A stretch of DNA of 64,000 nucleotides from Amycolatopsis dendrobii (GTDB lineage Bacteria > Actinomycetota > Actinomycetes > Mycobacteriales > Pseudonocardiaceae), in NCBI RefSeq assembly GCF_014145675.1, contig NZ_JACGZW010000004.1, positions 372,001 to 436,000 of the forward strand, given 5' to 3'. The notes under the pieces were generated by a model. The model did no database searches. It was not told the DNA's origin and worked only from the letters and a program-made list of their open reading frames with translations. Both the position numbers and the translations under genes were made by a program. Positions 55,156 through 64,000 of this stretch are shown here, in pieces; positions within the stretch are counted from its first letter, which is position 1, and the number at the start of each line of letters is the position of its first letter.

Positions 55156-56753
55156 CGCAGCGCGTCCTCCAGTGCCGCGAGCCCGACCGGGCCGACGGCG
55201 AGCGCGTCCGCGTGCCACTGGCGCAACGTGAATCCGGGTTTTGCGGCGGCTTCGGCACGCGCCTGAAGCCACGCGCGTTCGCCGATCTTGTACGAGATCG
55301 CTTGGCTCGGCCAGCCGAGATAGCGCACGATTTCGGCGTGCACCCGGTGTTCCGCGGCCAATCCGCGCTCATGCAGGAACCGGCGCGCGGCGTCGAAGTC
55401 CCAGCGGGAACCGTCCGGCAGCGGCAGGTCGAGGTGCGAGCCGAGGTCGATCACGACGCGCGCGGCCCGCAGCGCCGAACCGGCGAGCATGCCGAGCCGC
55501 GTGCCGCGTTCGGAGAACCAGCCCAGTTCGTCGGCGAGGCGTTCGGCGTACAGCGCCCAGCCTTCCGCGTGCCCGCTCACTGAATGGACGCGTGCGTACC
55601 GGCTCACCGAGTCGCCGGCCAGCCCCGCGACGCCGATCTGCAGATGGTGTCCGGGAACGCCTTCGTGGAACACCGTGGTCAGCTCGGACCAGGTCGCGAA
55701 GCGCTCCCGTCCGCCCAGCGGCCACCACGTGCGGCCGGGACGAGTGCCGTCTTCGGCGGGCCCGGTGTAGTACGGCGAACCTGACGCCGAGCCGTACGCG
55801 AGCACGACGTCCAAGGCGCGCAACGGTTCCGGGATGTCGAAGTGCTCGCTCGCCGCTTCCAGCGAACGGTCGTGAGCGGCGCGCAGCCAGTCCAAATAGG
55901 ACTCTTCGCCGTTGACCGCGCACTCTTTGTCCAGCAGTGCGAGGACTTCCGCTACGCTCGCGCCGGGCTGGATTTTCGCGACCTCGGCGGCGATTTCCGT
56001 TTCGATGCGCTGAAGTTCCGCCCAGCCCCATTCGTAAGCCTCGGCGAGATCGAGATCCGCGCCGAGGGAAAGCCGGGCCGCGACGGCGTAGCGTTCCGCG
56101 CCGACGCCATCGGTTTCGGTGGCGTGCGGGGCGTATTCCTCGCGCAGGAACCGGGCGAGCGCCGCGTAACCGCGATGGGCGGCGTCCGCACCGGCGCGCA
56201 GTTCGTCGGCCTGCGGTCCGTCGCCGTACTCCTCGACGAGTGCATTGTGGACACCGGCGTAGCGCTCGGCCTGCGCCGCGGTCTCCAGCGCCTGCCGGCG
56301 GGCCGCGCGCAGGCCGCGGTCGAGACCGGCCTGCAGCGTCTTCTGCCAGCCCGCGAGCATCGTTTCGACGCCGGTCATCCGGACCGCGAGGACGTGCCAG
56401 TCGTCCGCGTCGCGGCGCGGCAGCAGCCGGACCGAATCGGCGATCGAGCTCAGCGTGCCGAAATGTGCCTGTACCTGGCGGAACGGCTCGTCGAGCTCGT
56501 GCCAGGCCAGTTCGGCCTCGAGGCTGTTCCGCAGATGCGCGGACGCGATCCGGTCCGCGCGGGACTCGGGGGTCAGCTTCGCGAGAGCGGCGAGCGTGCG
56601 CCGGGCCAGGTCGGCGCGCGCCGCGAAACCGTCCGGGGTGAGGTCGGTGAGCGCGGTCGCGTCGGTGGTCACGCCGTCCAGGGTCGCGGCGATCGGGTCG
56701 AGCGCTGCCTCAGCCGTGACGTGGTCGGCGGACAGCTGAAAAATCGGGGTCAC
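55152..56753 (-). CDS. DUF885-family zinc-peptidase-like protein
   Basis: The protein is about 533 aa, the usual family length. The metal site is TTVFHEGVPGHHLQIG, with a distal Glu in SGHAEGWALYAERLADE. The family fold is that of gluzincin peptidases with a large helical bundle in front. There is no signal peptide, so it acts in the cytoplasm. The GTG at 56753 is taken as start. It is a stand-alone gene, probably a carboxypeptidase or dipeptidase. Confidence 0.88.
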   Translation of the reverse strand: MTPIFQLSADHVTAEAALDPIAATLDGVTTDATALTDLTPDGFAARADLARRTLAALAKLTPESRADRIASAHLRNSLEAELAWHELDEPFRQVQAHFGTLSSIADSVRLLPRRDADDWHVLAVRMTGVETMLAGWQKTLQAGLDRGLRAARRQALETAAQAERYAGVHNALVEEYGDGPQADELRAGADAAHRGYAALARFLREEYAPHATETDGVGAERYAVAARLSLGADLDLAEAYEWGWAELQRIETEIAAEVAKIQPGASVAEVLALLDKECAVNGEESYLDWLRAAHDRSLEAASEHFDIPEPLRALDVVLAYGSASGSPYYTGPAEDGTRPGRTWWPLGGRERFATWSELTTVFHEGVPGHHLQIGVAGLAGDSVSRYARVHSVSGHAEGWALYAERLADELGWFSERGTRLGMLAGSALRAARVVIDLGSHLDLPLPDGSRWDFDAARRFLHERGLAAEHRVHAEIVRYLGWPSQAISYKIGERAWLQARAEAAAKPGFTLRQWHADALAVGPVGLAALEDALR

Positions 56754-56826
56754 GCCGCCACGTTAGCCGGGAGCCGCCGCCTGAATATAGAGACGTTAGC
56801 GGGGTTCAGTCGCTGGTATAGAGAGA

Positions 56827-56856
56827 ATGCCCGCGCCGGTGAGCCGGCGCGGGCAT
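56827..56856 (-). terminator. Terminator of argG
   Basis: ATGCCCGCGCCGG and CCGGCGCGGGCAT form a perfect 13-base stem with a four-base loop, 16 bases after the argG stop as read on the minus strand. Confidence 0.85.
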
Positions 56857-56872
56857 CCGCGGGAGAAAAGCC

Positions 56873-59904
<3,032 letters not shown>

Positions 59905-60008
59905 GCGCGGAGTGTAGTGACTGGCAGCAAACTGACAGGTCGCTCCCAGCGGACTCATAGATTCGCGGCTGAGACTGGGTGTTCCCACCACCGGAGAGGA
60001 CACCTGGC

Positions 60009-60296
60009 ATGGACCCGGACATCAGGAGAAGGCAAGAGGAACGGACGCGCGTCCGGCACCGGACCGCGGTCGTCACGGCGGTCGCGGCAGTGCTCGGAGT
60101 CGCGGCGGCAGGCGGCATCGGATACGGACTGACCGCGGCCGGCTCGACCGGCGGCACGACGTCGACCGGCAACGGCACCGCCTCGACCGACAGCGGGACT
60201 GGATCGAGCACCTCTGGCCAGGACCAGTTGCAGGTGCCCGCGCAGGATCCCGGATCGGGCTCCGGGCACGCCCACACCGGATCGGGCGCGTCGTGA
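60009..60296 (+). CDS. Small membrane-anchored Ser/Thr/Gly-rich protein at the head of the ApbE operon
   Basis: The protein is about 95 aa. A basic N-terminus (RRRQEERTRVRHR) is followed by one membrane helix (residues about 19-44) and an outside tail of Gly, Ser and Thr (TGGTTSTGNGTASTDSGTG, GSGSGHAHTGSGAS). GGAGAGGA lies before the ATG. Its stop overlaps the apbE start (GTGA). ApbE proteins attach FMN to Thr or Ser in partner proteins, and no classical FMN-binding domain is in the operon; this tail is the only exported Thr-rich segment. That it is the flavin acceptor is a guess. Confidence 0.75.
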   Translation: MDPDIRRRQEERTRVRHRTAVVTAVAAVLGVAAAGGIGYGLTAAGSTGGTTSTGNGTASTDSGTGSSTSGQDQLQVPAQDPGSGSGHAHTGSGAS

Positions 60297-61219
60297 CCGG
60301 GCCGTACTCGGCGGCGTTTCCGGCGCTCGGCACGACCGCACGGGTGCTCGTCACCGAGGAGGCCGCGCTCGGCCCGGCGACCGAACTGTTGCGGACGCGG
60401 CTCGCCGAACTCGATCGGGCATGCAGCCGTTTCCGGACGGATTCGGAAATTTCGGCCCTCCACCGCGCCGCGGGCCGGGAGGTTGAGGTGAGCCCCCTGC
60501 TCGCCGACGCGCTGTCGGCCGCTTTGCGGGCTTCGTGGCTGAGCGGCGGTTTGGTCGATCCGACGGTCGGCGGGTCGATGGCAGCACTCGGCTACGACCG
60601 CGATTTCGCCGAGATCGCCGACGGCCCCGCTGCGACGCCAGTCCCCGCGCCGGGTTCGCATTGGGTGCTGTTCGAACCGGCCCGCCGAATCGTCGTGCTG
60701 CCGCGCGGCGTGCTGCTGGACTTGGGCGCGACCGCGAAAGCGTTCGCCGCGGACCGGACCGCCGCCGAAATCGCCCACCGCACCGGCTGCGGCGTGCTAG
60801 TGAACCTCGGCGGCGATCTCGCGGTGGCGGGTCCCGCCCCGGCAGGCGGCTGGAAGGTAGCGATCGGTGACGACCACACCGATTCGGTCGCCCACCCGGA
60901 CACGACGATCACGCTCACCAGCGGCGGTTTGGCGACCTCCGGCGTCGCTCGGCGAACCTGGCGACGCGGTGGTCGCGTGGTGCACCACATCGTCGACCCG
61001 CGCACCGGCGAATCGGCGGATCCGTGCTGGCGGACGGTATCGGTAGCAGCTGAGTCCTGTGTGGACGCCAACACGGCGAGCACGGCGTCGGTCGTATTGG
61101 GCGTTGCCGCGTTGGACTGGCTGAGGTCGCGGGGATTGCCCGCGCGATTGGCGAGTTCGCGCGGCGCTGTCCGGACTACTGCCGGTTGGCCGGAGGATCG
61201 CCGGGAGCGTGCGTCATGA
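60293..61219 (+). CDS. ApbE-like FAD:protein FMN transferase
   Basis: The protein is about 308 aa. The ApbE pattern is seen in order: ACSRFRTDSEISALHRAAG, LLDLGATAKAFAADRTA, VNLGGDLAVAGP, VVHHIVDPRTGESAD and TVSVAAESCVDANTAST. ApbE moves FMN from FAD to a Thr or Ser of an exported protein. No signal peptide or lipobox is seen, so its side of the membrane is uncertain. It overlaps both neighbours (GTGA, ATGA) in a five-gene operon. Confidence 0.92.
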   Translation: MTGPYSAAFPALGTTARVLVTEEAALGPATELLRTRLAELDRACSRFRTDSEISALHRAAGREVEVSPLLADALSAALRASWLSGGLVDPTVGGSMAALGYDRDFAEIADGPAATPVPAPGSHWVLFEPARRIVVLPRGVLLDLGATAKAFAADRTAAEIAHRTGCGVLVNLGGDLAVAGPAPAGGWKVAIGDDHTDSVAHPDTTITLTSGGLATSGVARRTWRRGGRVVHHIVDPRTGESADPCWRTVSVAAESCVDANTASTASVVLGVAALDWLRSRGLPARLASSRGAVRTTAGWPEDRRERAS

Positions 61220-61779
61220 GTTCCGCGCTCTGGTACTTCAGCCGCGCCACCGGAATCGTCTCGCTGGTGTTCTCGACGGCCGTGGTGGCACTCGGTTTCC
61301 TCAACTCCGGCCGATTCGCGACCCGGCGCTGGCCCCGCTTCGCCCTCGCCGATCTGCACCGGAACCTCGCCCTGGCCAGCCTCGTCTTTTTGGGCGCCCA
61401 CATCGGTTTCGCGGTCGTCGACGGCTATGTGGACCTCAATTGGCTCTCCGTCGTCGTCCCGTTCGTCTCAAGCTACGAACCGTTCTGGATCGGCATCGGT
61501 GCGGTAGCAGTGGATCTGCTGCTCGCCATCGTCGTGACGAGCCTGCTGCGGACTCGCATCCCGCCGCGGTTGTGGCGCGCCGTGCACTGGCTCGCCTACC
61601 TGTGCTGGCCGGTCGCGCTCGCGCACAGCGTCGGCCTGGTCGCTTCCGACAGCGCACGCCCGTTGCTCATCGCGCTCGACATCGTTTGCCTGGTCGCTGT
61701 TTTGGCTGCCGCGAGCGTGCGGTTCGGCAGTACCAGCCCCGACACCGAGGCCCGCCGCCTCTCTCCCCTTCAGAGGTGA
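61216..61779 (+). CDS. Ferric-reductase-like di-haem-type membrane protein
   Basis: The protein is about 187 aa with five hydrophobic segments. Two histidine pairs sit on two helices at haem distance: HRNLALASLVFLGAH and HWLAYLCWPVALAH. That is the arrangement of ferric reductase/MsrQ-type membrane cytochromes b. There is no FAD/NAD domain attached. It probably carries electrons across the membrane between the NuoF-like/ferredoxin pair inside and the flavin protein outside. Confidence 0.88.
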   Translation: MSSALWYFSRATGIVSLVFSTAVVALGFLNSGRFATRRWPRFALADLHRNLALASLVFLGAHIGFAVVDGYVDLNWLSVVVPFVSSYEPFWIGIGAVAVDLLLAIVVTSLLRTRIPPRLWRAVHWLAYLCWPVALAHSVGLVASDSARPLLIALDIVCLVAVLAAASVRFGSTSPDTEARRLSPLQR

Positions 61780-61782
61780 CTC

Positions 61783-62889
61783 GTGCTTCCCTTGCACCGT
61801 AACAACCTTGCCGCTCACCTGTCCGTCCACGGCAGACTTCCCGTTCTGGATCGCGACGCCTTGATCCACGCAATCGACGCCGCCGGTATCCGCGGCCGAG
61901 GCGGCGCTGGCTTCCCCGCTGCGGCGAAACTGCGCTCTGTCTCACCGGGACGATCCATTGTGGTCGCGAATGGCTGCGAAAGCGATCCATTCAGCAGCAA
62001 AGATCGCGCCCTCCTGGAACTCGCGCCACACCTCGTGCTGGACGGTATCCAGGTTGCCGCTCGTGCCGTCGGCGCTACCGAGGCTTACCTCTGCCTGCAC
62101 GAGGGAAACCGAAGCGTAATGGCCGCTCTAGCCGAGCGGCGCGACGCCGTGCCGGTGAAGGTCGTTGCAGTCCCGCCGCGATACGTCGCCAGCGAAGAAA
62201 CCGCGCTAGTGCATTTCCTGGCCACCGGCGATGCTCGTCCGACCGGCAAATTCCCCCGCCCGACCGAACGCGGCCTGCGCGGACGCCCGACGCTGGTCCA
62301 CAATGTCGAAACCTTGGCCCGCTTCGCGATCGTCGCCCGAACCGGCGCGGACCGCTCTGTCCACACTGACCTGGTCACCGTCACCGGAGCCGTCGCCCGC
62401 CCCGGGGTGCTGGAAGTGCCAGCCGACACTCCGATCTCCGCGATCCTCGCCCGCGCCGGCGGATCCGTTACCGCGCGAGCAGTCCTGATCGGCGGCTATG
62501 GCGGTACCTGGATGCCTCGCGCCTTGGCCGACCCGTTGCCCCTCGGTCGCGAGCCGGGCTTGTCTTCGCTCCACCTGCTCCCGGAACCGAACTGCGGCCT
62601 CGAGCTGACTCGGAATATTCTCTTTGCCCTGGCGGGAGAATCGGCCCGCCAATGTGGACCGTGCATGTTCGGACTCCCGGCCATCGCCGCGGATTTCGCC
62701 GACCTGCTGTCCGGACGGGACGCGACCGGCCGCCTTGCGCACCGCCTCCCGCTCCTCAGTGGACGCGGCGCGTGCGCACACCCGGACGGAGCCGTCCGCC
62801 TGGCCGCGAGCGCACTACGAGTCTTCGCCGCCGATGTCCGCGCGCACCTGACGGTTGGCTCGTGCCGGATCACGGCAGGTGCGGCATGA
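61783..62889 (+). CDS. NuoF-like NADH dehydrogenase flavoprotein subunit
   Basis: The protein is about 368 aa. The FMN/NADH motif IRGRGGAGFPAAAKL, the segment VANGCESDPFSSKDR and the SLBB-like part VTGAVARPGVLEVPADT follow each other as in NuoF. In the iron-sulphur region the first cysteine of the usual ESCGxCxPC is not kept (ESARQCGPCMFG), leaving CGPC and a later Cys in GRGACAHP. The cluster may have another ligand or be absent. It likely oxidises NADH for the linked membrane protein. Its stop overlaps the ferredoxin start (ATGA). Confidence 0.88.
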   Translation: MLPLHRNNLAAHLSVHGRLPVLDRDALIHAIDAAGIRGRGGAGFPAAAKLRSVSPGRSIVVANGCESDPFSSKDRALLELAPHLVLDGIQVAARAVGATEAYLCLHEGNRSVMAALAERRDAVPVKVVAVPPRYVASEETALVHFLATGDARPTGKFPRPTERGLRGRPTLVHNVETLARFAIVARTGADRSVHTDLVTVTGAVARPGVLEVPADTPISAILARAGGSVTARAVLIGGYGGTWMPRALADPLPLGREPGLSSLHLLPEPNCGLELTRNILFALAGESARQCGPCMFGLPAIAADFADLLSGRDATGRLAHRLPLLSGRGACAHPDGAVRLAASALRVFAADVRAHLTVGSCRITAGAA

Positions 62890-63083
62890 GCCGCCTGACG
62901 GTGGACCCGATCGCCTGCCGTGCGCACGGTTTGTGCGCGGACGTGCTGCCGGAGCTGATCACTGTGGACGAATGGGGTTACCCGGTAGTACACGGGGGCC
63001 CGGTGACCGAATCGCTGCTGGCCGAGGCGCGGCGAGCTGCTGCGGCTTGCCCGGCGCTGGCGTTGCGGTTACGGAAATCGTAA
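62886..63083 (+). CDS. Three-cysteine ferredoxin
   Basis: The protein is 65 aa. The pattern CRAHGLC (Cys11, Cys17) and a later ACPAL (Cys55) is that of the 3Fe-4S ferredoxins often paired with cytochromes P450. No P450 is present; it is the last gene of the redox operon. A leucine near the end is a TTA codon (63069-63071). It may take electrons from the NuoF-like subunit. Confidence 0.92.
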   Translation: MSRLTVDPIACRAHGLCADVLPELITVDEWGYPVVHGGPVTESLLAEARRAAAACPALALRLRKS

Positions 63084-63392
63084 TAAGCGCAACGCCAACG
63101 CCGGATTCAGCTGTGAATCAGCAACGCCACCACGCCGAAATCGCTGCCGCGGAGGCTGCGATCCACGGGGCATATTCGGCGTAGGACGAGGCGAAGTGCA
63201 TCAACAATGACTCCTAAAAGCGAGACTGGACGGGCTCCCGGCCAGCAACATGGATCTTGCAGCGCCAAGCTATCGTGCCGCACGAAACCCGGAGTCAGCG
63301 ACTCTACTGAGGGTGGTGTCTGCACTTGATGACAACCCAGCGGAGCGAATCCTCTCGCAGGATCGGGGCTTCATCTAGTAGCTGGAAGTGAT
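63084..63392. other. Gap holding only the candidate small peptide ORF
   Basis: This 309-base stretch between the ferredoxin and the TPR gene has no long convincing gene. It holds the small ORF at 63118-63201 and a short inverted repeat GAGTC-AGC-GACTC near 63292. A longer minus-strand frame (63107-63325) overlaps the small ORF but has no ribosome site. Confidence 0.5.
63118..63201 (-). CDS. Candidate 27-residue peptide ending in a WW motif
   Basis: The ORF starts ATG at 63199-63201 with AGGAG nine bases upstream and stops at 63118. The peptide starts MHFASSYAEY, has an Ala-rich middle and ends ISAWWRC. Most third codon positions are G or C, as in real genes here. It lies 191 bases after the stop of the TPR gene on the same strand. 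Its end recalls the WW-type pheromones of Rgg systems in streptococci, whose sensors are TPR proteins. Existence and function are both unproven. Confidence 0.4.
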   Translation of the reverse strand: MHFASSYAEYAPWIAASAAAISAWWRC

Positions 63393-64000
63393 TCACCCAT
63401 TCGTGATGGTGGACCGCCGCGGCGCAGGCATGGCGACAGTGCGTTCTCCGTCCCTGGCCTGCGGAATCGCATGGGGATTCCGGGCCGCGGCAAGCCGTTC
63501 TTCGACGCGGTCCGCTTTGGCGTCCTTGCCGCGACCTCGGTAGAAGGCCGCGGCGCGCCGCCACGCGTCGACAGCGTCTTCATGATTCCCGCGTGAGTAA
63601 AGGATTTCGGCGAATGCTTCCAGGGCCCGGGCCTGACCGGTCGCGTTGTGGGCGCGTTCGGCCAGTTCGACCGCTTCCTGTGACAACCGCAGCGCGGCAC
63701 GGTCGTCTCGTTCGGCCGCGGCGAGCCGGGCCTCCACGGTGCGCAGTCGCATCGTGGCGGTGAGATCACCGGCGATCTGGGCTTGTGCCAGCAGGCAATG
63801 CCGGTGCACCACCGCGAATTCTTCCTCTCGGAGATGGAGTTCCGCGAGCGTTGTGTAGGTCGTGGCCTGTCCGGCGGTGTCGCCGGCGAGCGCTCGCAGG
63901 TGGAGTGCGCGGTGGTAGTGCGGCAGCGCCTTTTCGTACTGGTCGAGGTCGGCGAGGGTCTCGCCGAGATACTGCTCTGCCTTCGCCTCGCGGACCAGGT
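63393..64000 (-). CDS. TPR-repeat protein, probably a regulator (N-terminus outside window)
   Basis: The frame is open to the right edge. The visible 202 residues are a row of TPR-like helix pairs (YLGETLADLDQYEKALPHYH, TTYTTLAELHLREEEF, ARALEAFAEILYSRGNHEDA). The tail after residue about 170 is short and basic. Such C-terminal TPR arrays are common in actinobacterial XRE-type, AfsR-like and RRNPP-like regulators. No DNA-binding domain is visible in this part, so the class remains open. Confidence 0.8.
   Translation of the reverse strand, partial: LVREAKAEQYLGETLADLDQYEKALPHYHRALHLRALAGDTAGQATTYTTLAELHLREEEFAVVHRHCLLAQAQIAGDLTATMRLRTVEARLAAAERDDRAALRLSQEAVELAERAHNATGQARALEAFAEILYSRGNHEDAVDAWRRAAAFYRGRGKDAKADRVEERLAAARNPHAIPQARDGERTVAMPAPRRSTITNG

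Noticed and set aside
63107..63325. A 72-codon minus-strand frame over the candidate peptide
   Set aside because: It lacks a ribosome site and the small in-window ORF in another frame has a better one. Neither is proven.

Overview
The window is high-GC actinobacterial DNA, most like a Pseudonocardiaceae such as Amycolatopsis. The grounds are strong G/C bias at third codon positions, GTG and ATGA/GTGA-coupled starts, modular type I polyketide synthases (PKS), SARP and gamma-butyrolactone (GBL) regulators, a DasR-type operator and rare TTA codons. The genus is an inference and was not tested by any search.

Region 1 (1-29.3 kb) is part of a modular PKS cluster. The left edge holds the end of a PKS with an ACP and a chain-releasing thioesterase. 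A TetR-controlled MacB/FtsX-type ABC export operon and a compact glycosyltransferase-like gene follow. Three PKS genes come next (7.1-27.4 kb) with four extension modules: malonyl KS-AT-DH-KR-ACP, methylmalonyl KS-AT-KR-ACP, then two malonyl KS-AT-DH-KR-ACP modules in one protein. A DrrAB-like exporter closes the block. All three PKSs have N-terminal docking helices and the last has a C-terminal docking tail, so the chain probably arrives from, and leaves to, PKSs encoded left of the window, including the thioesterase protein.

Region 2 (29.3-34.9 kb) is a regulatory island: a small methyltransferase-like gene, a SARP activator, two GBL-receptor-type TetR genes, an AfsA-type GBL synthase and a linked reductase/epimerase. 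Four palindromic ARE-like boxes lie in the two divergent promoter regions. A three-copy degenerate repeat between the receptor genes carries more ARE-like cores. This circuit plausibly switches on the PKS cluster.

Region 3 (35-49.2 kb) is mixed: RNase Z, a kinase-like APH, a reductase/YCII/ECF42 sigma operon with a matching promoter, an acetyltransferase, an esterase, a very large nuclease-helicase fusion, a flavin monooxygenase with an 18-bp palindromic operator, and two long non-coding stretches full of degenerate GC-rich repeats.

Region 4 (49.2-58.8 kb) holds a copper oxygenase (LPMO) with a perfect dre site, an aldehyde dehydrogenase, TetR/hydrolase and HxlR/NmrA pairs with clear operators, two divergent Fur-type regulators, a DUF885 peptidase-like protein and argG with tandem ARG boxes.

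Region 5 (58.8-64 kb) holds an HpnB-like glycosyltransferase and an overlapping five-gene redox operon (small anchored protein, ApbE, di-haem-type membrane protein, NuoF-like protein, ferredoxin). A TPR protein runs off the right edge. Just downstream of it is an unannotated 27-residue ORF ending in a WW motif, which may be a signalling peptide.

The strongest candidates for something new are the ApbE operon without a recognisable flavin-acceptor domain, the TPR protein with its WW peptide, and the ARE-bearing repeats of the GBL island.
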